A DNA stretch of 64,000 nucleotides from DAIDKA01 sp036498905 (GCA_036498905.1 DASYER010000032.1:1-64000); one strand, 5' to 3'. Numbered from the stretch's first letter, positions 39,201-48,451 are shown. The notes: generated by a model not told the origin, from the sequence alone. Made by a program: numbers and translations.

Positions 39201-40073
39201 CTATATGGACAGATTCTCGGGCAGCGGTATGAACTGTGTATCTCCCGGCACTGCGCCCATGCGTTGGGCGCGCCAGTCCTCGGCTGCACGCTGCAGGCGC
39301 GTCTGAGTCGAGGAGACGAAATTCCACAGCAGGAAGCGCGCACCATCGAGCGGCGCCCCTCCGATGACCACCACCGTACCCGCGTCTGCCGATTCGAGCC
39401 GGCAGCCTTGTCCGCCGTCGAGTACGCCCAGTGTATGCACGGCCAGTGGCGAACCATCGACCGTTATGCCATCGCTGATCGGATAGACGGCCAGCTCCGG
39501 GGCCAGCGCGGGCAATACGAAGGGCGTGCGCGAACTCAATCGCAGAGTGAGAAATATGGTGGGCGAAGCGGCCACGACGGGTGAGCTGCGCCCGAAACCC
39601 TCACCGACCAGCAGGCGCACTTCGGCGCCCTGGTCCACAAATGGCAGCAGCTGCTCGGCCGGAGTATGCGCAAAGGTCGGCGCCGTTTCCTCCTGGGCCT
39701 GCGGCAGTCCAACCCACAATTGCAGGCCGTGCAGGCGATGGCGAAGAGTGCGCAGGTCCGGCGGTGTACGTTCGGAATGTACAATGCCGCGCCCCGCACT
39801 CATCCAGTTGATCGCGCCGGGTTCAATACGTTGCACCGAGCCGAGGCTGTCACGATGCATCATCGCGCCGTCGAACAGATAGGTGACAGTGGCCAGACCG
39901 ATATGCGGATGCGGCCGCACGTCGGTATTCATGCCGGGTTCGAAGTCGATAGGTCCGAAGTGATCCAGGAACACGAAGGGCCCGACGGTGCGGCGCGCCA
40001 GGGCGGGAAGCAGCCGGCTCACACGCAAGCCACCACCCAGATCTTTGTCGTGGCCGGGAAGTTCGAGCAGCAT
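39201..40073 (-). CDS. Pirin-family bicupin protein
   Basis: 290 residues. The N-terminal cupin carries the metal-binding His set in FDHFGPIDF and DVRPHPHIGLATVTYLFDG, plus AGRGIVHSERTPP, the classic pirin signature; the C-terminal cupin (YPISDGITVDGSPL to DGARFLLWNFVSS) follows. Bacterial pirins are Fe-containing and some have quercetinase activity. ATG 40073 begins just before the conserved GGGLRVSRLLP; longer frames run under the divergent peroxiredoxin gene. It is divergent from that gene with a 44-bp gap. Confidence 0.9.
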   Translation of the reverse strand: MLLELPGHDKDLGGGLRVSRLLPALARRTVGPFVFLDHFGPIDFEPGMNTDVRPHPHIGLATVTYLFDGAMMHRDSLGSVQRIEPGAINWMSAGRGIVHSERTPPDLRTLRHRLHGLQLWVGLPQAQEETAPTFAHTPAEQLLPFVDQGAEVRLLVGEGFGRSSPVVAASPTIFLTLRLSSRTPFVLPALAPELAVYPISDGITVDGSPLAVHTLGVLDGGQGCRLESADAGTVVVIGGAPLDGARFLLWNFVSSTQTRLQRAAEDWRAQRMGAVPGDTQFIPLPENLSI

Positions 40074-40117
40074 TTCAGTGTATCCCCGCAGTCCGATGGG
40101 CAGTGTACCATTCGGGC

Positions 40118-40591
40118 ATGACACCACTTGCTCCAGGCACCCCGGCGCCGGCTTTTTCCCTGCCGAGCTCACCAAACACATCTGCGTCATTGTCCGACTA
40201 TCGCGGTCATGCGGTAGTACTGGTCTTTTATCCGGCCGACTGGAGTCCTGTATGCGGGGATCAACTGGCTCTCTACACTGAACTACAGGATGAATTCGCC
40301 CGCCTCGATGCGAAAGTGGTGGGAATTTCAGTTGATGGCCCCTGGTGTCATGAGGCATTCGTCCAGGCGCGCCGATACTCCGTCACGCTACTGGCGGATT
40401 TCGAGCCGAAAGGCGCCGTTGCGCGCAGCTACGGCGCCTATGCACTGACCGGCGGCACCGCCGAGCGTGCGCTGTTCGTCATTGACGCGGCCGGGATCAT
40501 TCGTTGGAGCTATCTGTCGCCCATGGGTGTGAACCCGGGTGCGGACGGAATCCTCGCGGCTCTGGAATCCTTGCAGGCAGGTGCACGATGA
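40118..40591 (+). CDS. Peroxiredoxin (AhpC/TSA family)
   Basis: 157 residues, thioredoxin fold. The peroxidatic cysteine is in FYPADWSPVCGDQL, followed by VVGISVDGPWCHEAFVQ with a second Cys that could resolve the disulfide. It reduces peroxides in the cytoplasm; no signal peptide is present. ATG 40118 is used. It overlaps the DsbA-like gene by 4 bp (ATGA), so the two are coupled, and is divergent from pirin, giving a small redox-stress group. Confidence 0.87.
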   Translation: MTPLAPGTPAPAFSLPSSPNTSASLSDYRGHAVVLVFYPADWSPVCGDQLALYTELQDEFARLDAKVVGISVDGPWCHEAFVQARRYSVTLLADFEPKGAVARSYGAYALTGGTAERALFVIDAAGIIRWSYLSPMGVNPGADGILAALESLQAGAR

Positions 40592-41112
40592 GTCTTGCAA
40601 ATCCCTTAAGCGCAACCGATCACGTGCAGGGCGCTGCCGATGCAGAGGTCACGCTGGTCGAGTACGGTGACTATCAGTGTCCGTATTGCGGGGCGGCGTA
40701 TCACGTCATCAAGGCGGTACAGAAAAAACTGGGCGCCAGGATGCGCTTCGTGTTCCGTAATTTTCCACTCAACCAGGCACATCCCTTCGCGGAGCTTGCC
40801 GCTGAAGCCGCTGAAGCGGCCGGCGCCCAGGGCAAGTTCTGGGAAATGCATGACGCGCTGTACGAGAATCAGGCGCAATTGGGCCAGCCCCTGATTGAGG
40901 CGCTGGTCAAGCGGCTGAAGCTGGATACGGGCCAGTTTGAAGCGGATCTGGAAACGCGCAAATTTCAAGCGCGAGTGAAGCACGATTTCATGGGTGGGGT
41001 GAGAAGCGGGGTGAACGGCACCCCCGGACTTTTCATCAACGGCGAACGGTACGATGAGAGTTGGGATGAGGAGTCGCTCAGCGCCGCGTTACTGAAGGCG
41101 GCGTCAGCCTGA
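40588..41112 (+). CDS. DsbA-family thioredoxin-like protein
   Basis: 174 residues. The active-site motif CPYC sits near residue 31 (VEYGDYQCPYCGAAYHVI), and the cis-Pro region is SGVNGTPGLFINGERYD. The helical insertion (AELAAEAAEAAGAQGKFWEM) is typical of the DsbA/Na+/H+ antiporter NhaA-associated thioredoxin group. No signal peptide is visible, so the protein is likely cytoplasmic. It is encoded with the peroxiredoxin, for which it might act as a disulfide partner (inference). Confidence 0.87.
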   Translation: MSLANPLSATDHVQGAADAEVTLVEYGDYQCPYCGAAYHVIKAVQKKLGARMRFVFRNFPLNQAHPFAELAAEAAEAAGAQGKFWEMHDALYENQAQLGQPLIEALVKRLKLDTGQFEADLETRKFQARVKHDFMGGVRSGVNGTPGLFINGERYDESWDEESLSAALLKAASA

Positions 41113-41283
41113 TCAAGCCGCATGCGAGCTCCCGCTCGCCAGGGTGGCTGGTGCTGCATTGCAGTTTGAATCGTGCCGAAGGAATTAAAGTTTGCCCACT
41201 TCCACCAGTTAAAGCATCAATCCTACATTTTCAGCACTGCCGCGGCTGCTAACCTTCCGCTACAGACAGCAGGAGGAAGGGTT

Positions 41284-41802
41284 ATGTACAGCAAGCTGAT
41301 AATGGGGGCCGCATTCGTGAGCGCCTTCATGATGGTGGGAGTCGCCCCGGCCGCTGATCAGGAACAGGGGCATGACCGACCGCCGCCACGTGCCGCCATG
41401 CAGGGCCAGCCACATCCGGGGCAGGGGAACGCTAATCATGGCGCGCAGGGCGAACCGCATCGCGGTCCGACGGGCTATGCGCGAGTGACGGAACCGAAGG
41501 GATGGAATGCCCGCCCGGCGAAAGTGGATCGCAGCGCCTACCAGCACAACTTCAAGGCTGCGCGCAGCTTTCATGTGGGGCCCTATCATCGTCCGGCAGG
41601 ATGGTCGGCACACACGTGGGCCTACGGTCAGATCCTGCCGCGCGCGTATTTTGCGCCCGAATACATTCTCTCCGACTACTGGCTGTTCGCACTCGAGGTG
41701 CCGCCGGCCGGATACGAGTGGGTGCGCGACGGGGATGACGCGCTGCTGGTCGATGTCAATTCCGGGGAGATCCTGCAGGTCGAGTACGGCGCCTTCGCCT
41801 AG
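41284..41802 (+). CDS. RcnB-family periplasmic protein
   Basis: 172 residues with a signal peptide (LIMGAAFVSAFMMVGVAPA) and cleavage near AAD. A His/Gly/Pro/Gln-rich low-complexity part follows to about residue 75, then the RcnB-like C-terminal fold (GWSAHTWAYGQILP, YFAPEYILSDYWLFALEVPP and VRDGDDALLVDVNSGEILQ). E. coli RcnB is a Ni/Co homeostasis factor; the His-rich stretch is compatible with metal handling. A strong AGGAGG lies upstream of ATG 41284. It is single and convergent with pqqC (3 bp). Confidence 0.85.
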   Translation: MYSKLIMGAAFVSAFMMVGVAPAADQEQGHDRPPPRAAMQGQPHPGQGNANHGAQGEPHRGPTGYARVTEPKGWNARPAKVDRSAYQHNFKAARSFHVGPYHRPAGWSAHTWAYGQILPRAYFAPEYILSDYWLFALEVPPAGYEWVRDGDDALLVDVNSGEILQVEYGAFA

Positions 41803-41805
41803 GCC

Positions 41806-42519
41806 TCAGACCTCGAGCCCATAACGCAGGTGAAGGGCGTCCAGGATCGACCACAGCAGATCGAGTTTGAACCTGAGTATTTCCAGCGCGCGGTTCTGCG
41901 CCGCGCGGGTGCGGAAATGTTCCAGCGTGACGCGTAGCCCGTACTGAAGGTCATTGGACTGCGGGGGAATCCGCGCGCGGAAATATTCAAGCCCCGCATT
42001 CTCGATCCACGGGTAGTGCACCGGCCAGGTCGCGAGCCGCTCGCGGTGAACCGACGGGGCGAACAGTTCCGTCAGCGAGGCACAAACGCCTTCCTGCCAG
42101 GATTGGCGGCGCGCGAAACTGACGTAGGCATCCACCGCGAAGCGCACACCGGGCAGCACATGCTGCATCGACCACAGCTCGCTGGCGGACAGCCCGACGG
42201 CTTCGCCCAAGCGAACCCAGGATTCGATGCCGCCGGGATCATTGCCGTACCCGTCCTGATCAAGAATGCGCAACGCCCATTTGCGTCGCACGGCCCGATC
42301 GTCGCAGTTGGCGAGGATTGCGGCGTCCTTCACCGGCATATTGGCCTGATAATAGAAGCGGTTGGCCACCCAGGCGCGGATCTGCTTTTCCGAGGCACGA
42401 CCAGAGTTCAACAGTACGTTGAACGGATGGTAGATGTGGTAGGAGTGGCCTCCGGCGCGCAGCTGTCGTTCAAACTCCGTTTCCTCCAGAGGCGCCGCGT
42501 CTGGATTCAATTCAAGCAC
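41806..42519 (-). CDS. pqqC: Pyrroloquinoline-quinone synthase PqqC
   Basis: 237 residues, oxygenase-like fold; catalyses the last oxidation/cyclisation step of PQQ synthesis. Conserved active-site stretches are HSYHIYHPFNVLLNSG, WVANRFYYQANMPVKDAAIL, GGIESWVRLGEAVG and LEYFRARIPPQSND. The length matches the family (about 240-250). The start is GTG 42519. No pqqA, pqqB, pqqD or pqqE is adjacent in the window, so it is either a detached gene of a split pathway or an orphan. It is divergent from a NarL-type two-component system. Confidence 0.92.
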   Translation of the reverse strand: MLELNPDAAPLEETEFERQLRAGGHSYHIYHPFNVLLNSGRASEKQIRAWVANRFYYQANMPVKDAAILANCDDRAVRRKWALRILDQDGYGNDPGGIESWVRLGEAVGLSASELWSMQHVLPGVRFAVDAYVSFARRQSWQEGVCASLTELFAPSVHRERLATWPVHYPWIENAGLEYFRARIPPQSNDLQYGLRVTLEHFRTRAAQNRALEILRFKLDLLWSILDALHLRYGLEV

Positions 42520-42615
42520 CGGTTAATTCCATTTCTTCGTATTGGACCTGAACGAGATACTCCAGCACGAATCATTGATGAAACGCGGCTCATGATTTTC
42601 ATGATATTCAGACCC

Positions 42616-42627
42616 TTGCCGCGGCAA
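42616..42627. promoter_or_regulatory. Palindrome TTGCCGCGGCAA between pqqC and kinase
   Basis: Perfect 12-bp palindrome; with its flank the 14-mer TTGCCGCGGCAACA is identical to 4215-4228. It lies about 90 bp from each divergent start, a typical operator position. The binding protein is unknown. Confidence 0.35.
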
Positions 42628-42713
42628 CAAACTGCAGGCACTCCGGTAGAATTGCCCCGGAAACGGATCCGAGGGTGCAATTTGCGACCTGATGCCACCG
42701 AAGGCGTGCCGTC

Positions 42714-44063
42714 TTGAGCCTGCGACTCCAGATCAACCTCATCATCATCGTCCTGATGACCCTGTTCATTGGCACGCTCGTGTACCAGCAGGTTCAGGAC
42801 ACCCGCAGCAGCGTCCGGGAGGAAATCGAGGGCTCGAACCGGGTCGCGATCCAGCTGTTGACCGCCGTCTCCGGTGCCTACGAGGAATCGGGGGTTCGCG
42901 GCATGCTGAGCTTCCTTCACCAGCTCGGCCGGGTACGCGCCAACGACGTGTCGCTGTACAACCCAGCGGGGCAGCTGGTGTATTCGTCGCCAGCGTCGGT
43001 CTACAAGGTGGGTCGCGAGGCGCCGGCCTGGTACACCACTCTCGTGGCGCCCATCGAAAAGCCCTCCGAAATCGGTATCGGCGGGGGACGGCTCGTCATC
43101 CGTGCGAACTCCTCGCGCGCGGTCCTGGATGGCTGGGATAGCGTGGTGCAGTTGCTGTGGATCGGCGCCATCGCCCTCGCGGTCATCAATCTGGCGGTGT
43201 TCTGGTTTGCGGGTCGGATTCTGCGACCCCTGCAGATCGTCGTCGAAGGGCTGCGGCGCATGGAGGCCGGGGACTACGCGGCGCGGCTGCCGCCGCTGGG
43301 CGGTCGGGAGGGTCGCCTGATGAGCGCCACCTTCAACCGCACCGCGCAGGCGGTCGCGGACAGCGTCGCGGATCGGCGTGCCGCCGATGAGGCCCGCGAT
43401 CGCCTGCGGGAAAATCGCGAACTCACGCAGGTGATACAGACTCACATCGAAGAGGAGCGACGTACGATCGCGCGAGAACTGCATGACGAACTCGGTCAGT
43501 CGATCACGGCAATCCGCAGCTTCGGTCTGATTATCCAGCAGCAGGCCGCTGCCGGTGACGAGCGCGTGGCCGAGGCGGCGCGACTGGTGGTCGATACGGC
43601 GGGGCGGATGTACGACGCCGTACACGAGATGATCCCGCGGCTTAGACCCTTCGCGCTTGATTCCTTCGGGTTGGGGGACGCGGTGGAAGACCTGGTCGCG
43701 GCCTGGCGCACCCGCCATACCGGTGTGGCGATACTGCTGCAAGTGGACGAGCAATTGCCGCAACTGGGTCCGGCGCAGTCAATCTGTGCGTATCGCATCC
43801 TGCAGGAGGCACTGACGAATGCCATACGTCATGCCGCGGCCAGCCATATCACCGTATCCGTGAATATCGACGCGGCGGAACTGGTCGTGCGTGTGATCGA
43901 TGATGGGGTCGGACTGGCTGCAGGCTGGGACGAACGCGGACACTACGGGGTGCGCGGCATGCGCGAGCGCGCGGTGGCCTCGGGAGGCAATCTGCAGATG
44001 ATCTCGCGCCCGGGCAGTGGAACCGAAGCCGTCGCGCGCCTGCCGCTGGAGCTGCGCCCCTGA
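42714..44063 (+). CDS. NarX/DegS-type sensor histidine kinase
   Basis: 449 residues. TM1 (INLIIIVLMTLFIGTLVY), a periplasmic sensor of about 100 residues, TM2 (IGAIALAVINLAVFWFA), a HAMP domain (RILRPLQIVVEGLRRMEAGD), then the HisKA_3 box with acceptor His in RRTIARELHDELGQSITAIR. The ATPase domain has N-box ILQEALTNAIRHA, G1 DDGVGL and G2 YGVRGMRERA. The start is TTG 42714; a hydrophobic helix begins 8 residues later, so little can be missing. The next gene overlaps by one base and encodes its partner. Similar systems in pseudomonads control PQQ-dependent alcohol oxidation (inference from neighbours). Confidence 0.92.
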   Translation: MSLRLQINLIIIVLMTLFIGTLVYQQVQDTRSSVREEIEGSNRVAIQLLTAVSGAYEESGVRGMLSFLHQLGRVRANDVSLYNPAGQLVYSSPASVYKVGREAPAWYTTLVAPIEKPSEIGIGGGRLVIRANSSRAVLDGWDSVVQLLWIGAIALAVINLAVFWFAGRILRPLQIVVEGLRRMEAGDYAARLPPLGGREGRLMSATFNRTAQAVADSVADRRAADEARDRLRENRELTQVIQTHIEEERRTIARELHDELGQSITAIRSFGLIIQQQAAAGDERVAEAARLVVDTAGRMYDAVHEMIPRLRPFALDSFGLGDAVEDLVAAWRTRHTGVAILLQVDEQLPQLGPAQSICAYRILQEALTNAIRHAAASHITVSVNIDAAELVVRVIDDGVGLAAGWDERGHYGVRGMRERAVASGGNLQMISRPGSGTEAVARLPLELRP

Positions 44064-44698
44064 TGCGCACGACCGTCATGCTGGTCGATGACCACGCGGT
44101 GGTGCGTGTCGGATTCCGATTGCTGCTGCAGGCCGCGGAAGATCTGCTGGTCGTGGCCGAAGCCGATAGCGGTGAACAGGCCACTACGTTGTATAGCGAG
44201 GCCAGACCTGACATCGTCGTGATGGATCTTGCCATGGCAGGCGCGGGGGGCATCGAGGCGATCAAGCGCATCATCGCGCGCGACGAGCACGCGCGCATTC
44301 TTGCGTTGTCCGCGCACGAGGACATGAGTCACCCCAAACGGGCGCTCAGGGCGGGCGCGTTGGGATACCTCTCCAAGCGCATCGCCCCGGAAACTCTCAT
44401 CGAAGCCATCCGCATCGTTGCCGCGGGCGGGATGTACATCGATGCCGCGATCGCCCGGCATATGGCGGCCCAGGATCTTTCCGGCACCGCCAGTCCGATC
44501 GAGCAGCTCTCGGAGCGTGAATTCCAGGTCTTTGTGCAGCTGGCGCACGGAGTCTCGGTCAACCGGATCGCAGAGATGCTGCACTTAAGCCCCAGCACCG
44601 TGGGCACCCACCTGTACAACATCAAGCAGAAGCTGGCCGTGGGCAATCAGGCCGAGTTGACGCTGATCGCCGTGCAAAACGGGCTGATCAAGGTCTAA
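44063..44698 (+). CDS. NarL/LuxR-type response regulator
   Basis: 211 residues. Receiver domain with D9/D10, phospho-acceptor D55 (PDIVVMDLAMAGAGG) and late Lys in LGYLSKRIAPE. The LuxR-type helix-turn-helix is at 147-205 (LSEREFQVFVQLAHGVSVNR, IAEMLHLSPSTVGTHLYN). Start ATG 44063 overlaps the kinase stop (TGATG). The probable target is the cytochrome gene 154 bp downstream and/or pqqC (inference). Confidence 0.95.
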   Translation: MRTTVMLVDDHAVVRVGFRLLLQAAEDLLVVAEADSGEQATTLYSEARPDIVVMDLAMAGAGGIEAIKRIIARDEHARILALSAHEDMSHPKRALRAGALGYLSKRIAPETLIEAIRIVAAGGMYIDAAIARHMAAQDLSGTASPIEQLSEREFQVFVQLAHGVSVNRIAEMLHLSPSTVGTHLYNIKQKLAVGNQAELTLIAVQNGLIKV

Positions 44699-44852
44699 AA
44701 CGGCGCGGTACTTCCACGATGGCCTCGCCGTGTGCTCAAATCGCTCGGGTTGGGCCTTAGACCGCTGACTACGGCGGTATATATCGACCCCCCATGGCAA
44801 CTGCGGCGCGCGCGGCGCGCCGTATCGATAAACGTAGGATTAGGGGTCTGAC

Positions 44853-46190
44853 ATGAAACGCTCAAGAATAATCATCCTCATTGTGGTGCTGGTCGTCGTC
44901 GGCATCGCGGCATGGATCATTATTGTTCCGGGTCCGATGGCCTTTGCCAAAGGTCAGCGCGTTGCGCTTGCCCAATACCAAAGCAATCCGACCGGCGTTC
45001 CGGCGGACCTGACCGCGACTGATCCGCTGGCTCATGGCCGCTACCTGGTTCAGGCCGCGGACTGCGAGGCCTGCCATACGGCCGAAGGCGGCAAGCCCTT
45101 TGCGGGGGGCCGCCCGTTCCAGACGGACTTCGGGACGATTTATTCTCCCAACATCACTCCGGATGTGAAGACCGGAATCGGTTCGTGGACCGACGCGGAT
45201 TTCCTCACGGCCGTGCATGAAGGCCGAGACAAGGACGGCAACCATCTGTATCCCGCATTTCCTTACGAGGCCTACACCTTCCTGACCGATCAGGATGTCA
45301 TGGCCATCAAGTCATACATCTTCAGTGTGCCGGCAGTGAGCAATGTTGCCCCGCCCAATACCCTGCGATTTCCATTCAACGAAAGGGGGCTGATGGCGAT
45401 CTGGGGATTGATCTACAACCCGAACCACCGCTTTGAACCGGTGGCTGATCGATCGGCGAACTGGAACCGGGGCGCGTATCTGGTCGAATCCCTCGGTCAC
45501 TGTGGCGATTGCCATACGCCGCGCAATTTATTGCAGGCGCTGAACAATCGGCAAAAATTCGCCGGCGGCATGGCTGAAGGCTGGCGTGCTTACAATCTCA
45601 GCAGCGATACCACCTCCGGGATTGGCAGTTGGACTCCGGAGGAGCTGCGGCAATACCTCTCGACGGGGCACTCGATGAACCGCGGGTCCGCCTTTGGGCC
45701 GATGGCGCAAGCGGTGCATCTGAGCTTCCAGAATCTCACGGCGTCCGACCTGGGCGCGATCAGTGAATATGTTCGCAGCGTGCCGCCGGTCGCGAGTCCC
45801 GATCTGCCGGCGCCGAAACTGGCAAAGTCCTCGGCCTATCCCAGCGCGAACGCTGCTTCGGATGACCAGTTGACCACAGGCCAACATCTGTTTGCGGGCA
45901 CCTGCAGCGGGTGTCATTCCTGGACGGGCGTCAGCGATTTTGTGCCCTATGCGACCTTGACCGGAACGCGGGCCGTCAATGATCCGACCGCGACGAATGT
46001 AGCGCTGGCCGTACTGCGCGGCGCCAGCCCCTTGCCGGCCTCCGGGGCGATCGCGACCATGCCCGCTTTCGGTTCCATATGGAATGATGACCAGATCGCG
46101 GCCGTTTCGAACTACGTCATTTCGCGGTTCGGCGCACAGCCTTCTTCGATCACCGCGGCTGAAGTCGGAAAGCTGCGGGCGAATCTCTAA
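44853..46190 (+). CDS. Triple-haem membrane-anchored cytochrome c
   Basis: 445 residues. One N-terminal membrane helix (IIILIVVLVVVGIAAWIIIV) then three cytochrome c units with haem motifs CEACH (71-75), CGDCH (217-221) and CSGCH (351-355). Probable Met ligands occur in each unit. This is the layout of the cytochrome subunit of periplasmic gluconate, alcohol or aldehyde dehydrogenases, passing electrons to ubiquinone or an oxidase. The matching dehydrogenase subunits are not encoded beside it. GTAGGATTAGGGG precedes ATG 44853. It follows the NarL-type regulator. Confidence 0.92.
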   Translation: MKRSRIIILIVVLVVVGIAAWIIIVPGPMAFAKGQRVALAQYQSNPTGVPADLTATDPLAHGRYLVQAADCEACHTAEGGKPFAGGRPFQTDFGTIYSPNITPDVKTGIGSWTDADFLTAVHEGRDKDGNHLYPAFPYEAYTFLTDQDVMAIKSYIFSVPAVSNVAPPNTLRFPFNERGLMAIWGLIYNPNHRFEPVADRSANWNRGAYLVESLGHCGDCHTPRNLLQALNNRQKFAGGMAEGWRAYNLSSDTTSGIGSWTPEELRQYLSTGHSMNRGSAFGPMAQAVHLSFQNLTASDLGAISEYVRSVPPVASPDLPAPKLAKSSAYPSANAASDDQLTTGQHLFAGTCSGCHSWTGVSDFVPYATLTGTRAVNDPTATNVALAVLRGASPLPASGAIATMPAFGSIWNDDQIAAVSNYVISRFGAQPSSITAAEVGKLRANL

Positions 46191-46361
46191 GGCCATCCTG
46201 ATGAGCCATGCAGCAGGGGAGCCCTCTGCTGCATGTGCACATCCAACGCTGCGGCACGATCGTGCAACTCGCGGCGGCTCCCTCGTTACAAGTTGACAAT
46301 CGACGCCCGGGGCGGATATCTGTGGCGTCCGTTACCGACTGGCCGGATCAGGGGGAAAATC

Positions 46362-47441
46362 ATGGACAAGAATCCGCGACTCTCGCGCACCGAATGCGCT
46401 GCCAGGGCTTGGATGCCTGCGCTGACGCTGATGCTGGCGGCGGCGTTACTGGCTCCGGCACGACCGATTGCAGCCCAAACGCCCGCAGCGGGCCCCAAAA
46501 CCTGCGCTCCCGAGGGGGATCTGCACTTCGTCTGCAACCTCATCAGTGTCGAAGATTTTTTGCCCGTCGACGGTGGTCGCTGGCTGGTGGGCGGCTCATA
46601 CATCGAGAAATCGGTGGGCCTGTACCTGATCGATACCCGGGCAAAGAGCGCTAAACCGGTGACCCTGTCATTGGCGGCAGCGCCCGATCCGCTATACGCA
46701 GGCTGTTCGGCCCCGGATCTGAAGGCCCTGCAGACGCACGGACTGGATGTGCGGCAGGTCGGCGGTCATACCAGGGTATATGCCATCAATCACGGCGGCC
46801 GCGAGTCCGTGGAGATTTTCGAGCTGCATCCGGCCGGCGACACGGCCGAGTGGGTCGGCTGCGCGTTGGTCCCGGACGGTATCAGCAGCAATTCGATAAC
46901 GGCCCTGCGCGGCGGTGCGTTCGCGATCACCAAGTTCATGGATACGCATGACAAGGCCGGCTTCCAGCACATCCTCGCGGGCCAGGTCACCGGTGCCGTC
47001 TTTCTGTGGACGCCCGGCAAGGGATTCACTGAAGTGCCCGGCACCCAGCTGTCGGGGGACAACGGTCTGCTGAGCTCGGCCGATGGCCGCTGGCTGTATA
47101 TCAATGCCTACGGCAGCCGGGAAATCTACCGTCTACCAATCTCCGGTCACGGCCAGCGTTCGGTCGCGAAGGTTGATTTCTGCCCGGACAATCTGCGCTG
47201 GGCGCCGGATGGCTCCATTTTCGTCACCGGACAGTTCATCAATGCGAAGACGCTGAACACCATGCATGGCTGGGCCACGGTGCGCCTGGATCCGAAGACG
47301 ATGGCAACCACTCCGCTCGTGAAGGAGGCGGGCCTGAAGGTGTTCGACGATGCCACCAGTACCGTTCAGGTCGGCCAGACGTTGTGGTTTGGCACCTTCC
47401 GCGGCGATCGCATGGCGTACATGACGCTGCCCAAACCATGA
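46362..47441 (+). CDS. Exported beta-propeller protein (SMP-30/gluconolactonase-like)
   Basis: 359 residues from ATG 46362 (GGGGGA about 5 bp upstream). The signal peptide is WMPALTLMLAAALLAPAR with cleavage near AQT. Repeated propeller-like strands can be read (VDGGRWLVGGSYIEKSVGLY, DNGLLSSADGRWLYINAYGS, PDNLRWAPDGSIFVTGQF). The SADGRWLY and WAPDGS blades resemble the SMP-30/paraoxonase type. A periplasmic lactonase working with the cytochrome's dehydrogenase is plausible but unproven. It overlaps the next gene by 4 bp (ATGA). Confidence 0.75.
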   Translation: MDKNPRLSRTECAARAWMPALTLMLAAALLAPARPIAAQTPAAGPKTCAPEGDLHFVCNLISVEDFLPVDGGRWLVGGSYIEKSVGLYLIDTRAKSAKPVTLSLAAAPDPLYAGCSAPDLKALQTHGLDVRQVGGHTRVYAINHGGRESVEIFELHPAGDTAEWVGCALVPDGISSNSITALRGGAFAITKFMDTHDKAGFQHILAGQVTGAVFLWTPGKGFTEVPGTQLSGDNGLLSSADGRWLYINAYGSREIYRLPISGHGQRSVAKVDFCPDNLRWAPDGSIFVTGQFINAKTLNTMHGWATVRLDPKTMATTPLVKEAGLKVFDDATSTVQVGQTLWFGTFRGDRMAYMTLPKP

Positions 47442-48451
47442 TCCGGCGCGGGATTGCCGCGCTGCTCGCGGCTCTGACGATGACCCTTGGAGCAGGTGCG
47501 GTTCAGGCGGCCGATGAGCCGTGCGACCGCGCCTGCCTGAAGGGCTTCATCGACCTGTACATGGATTCGCTCGCGCACCACGATCCGTCGCGATTGCCCG
47601 TCACGCCCAACGTGCGCTTCACCGAGAACGGTGCCCAGGTGCCCCTGGGTGAGGCCCTGTGGGTCACCTTCACCAAGCCGCTGGCGTACCGGCACTATTT
47701 TGCCGATACCGAAACCGGACAGGTGGCTGCCTTCATCACCTTGATGGAAAACGACTATCCGGACTACATGATGCTGCGGCTGCGTGTGCGGAATCAGAAG
47801 ATCGCCGAAATCGAGACGATCATGACCCGCAATACCCCGCGGGTACTGGCCATGCCGGCCTTCGATCCGATGTGGGAGGAGGCCGAACCGGCGGGCAGGC
47901 GGCTCACTCGCGCGCAGCTGATCAAGGGCGCAGTGGGATACCTGACGGCCGTCGCCATGGCTGACGGCAGGCTCGCACCGTTTTCCGATGACTGTTCGCG
48001 CACCGAAGTGGGCCTGGTGTCCGCCGTCGGCAAGGGCCGCAAGCCGCCGGTCGGGGATCCGCCCACCCCCACGGGGGATCAGTTTCCGGATGCCATTCGC
48101 GCGACACTGGGATTGAGCTGCGCGGATCAGCTGAATACCAAGGTGTACAGCTTCATCACCGGATTCGATTATGCCCGCATGCCGCTGGTGGATGTCGAGC
48201 GGCAGGTGGTGTTCGGAATATTCGTATTCCGTCGGCGCGGCAACATCCCCGGCGCCACCTACCAGGGCAAGTTCTACCATTTTCCGTTCGGCATGCGGAT
48301 GCCCGACGAGAACCTCGCGGGTGAGGCCTGGAAGTTTCGCGACGGCAAGATCACACGCGTCGAGTCAACTTTCCTCGGAAACAATGTCTACCGGGCCGGA
48401 ACGGGATGGCCGGGTGGCATGAAGGGCGTTTCGCGACCGATCGGACAGTAA
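47438..48451 (+). CDS. Exported hypothetical protein, paralogue of 23589-24503
   Basis: 337 residues from ATG 47438, which overlaps the propeller gene's stop. Signal peptide AALLAALTMTLGAGAVQAAD. The mature N-terminus CDRACLKGFIDLYMDSLAHH, the segment RLPVTPNVRFTENGAQVPLG and a late YSFITGFDYARMPLVDVERQ region define a family also seen at 23589. The C-terminal part (WKFRDGKITRVESTFL) resembles an NTF2-like strand pair. The role is unknown, but the coupling to the propeller gene suggests a shared periplasmic pathway. Confidence 0.78.
   Translation: MIRRGIAALLAALTMTLGAGAVQAADEPCDRACLKGFIDLYMDSLAHHDPSRLPVTPNVRFTENGAQVPLGEALWVTFTKPLAYRHYFADTETGQVAAFITLMENDYPDYMMLRLRVRNQKIAEIETIMTRNTPRVLAMPAFDPMWEEAEPAGRRLTRAQLIKGAVGYLTAVAMADGRLAPFSDDCSRTEVGLVSAVGKGRKPPVGDPPTPTGDQFPDAIRATLGLSCADQLNTKVYSFITGFDYARMPLVDVERQVVFGIFVFRRRGNIPGATYQGKFYHFPFGMRMPDENLAGEAWKFRDGKITRVESTFLGNNVYRAGTGWPGGMKGVSRPIGQ

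Noticed and set aside
42520..42713. Possible pqqA precursor peptide upstream of pqqC
   Set aside because: Both strands were read; no short peptide with the conserved Glu-x3-Tyr pattern of PqqA was found.
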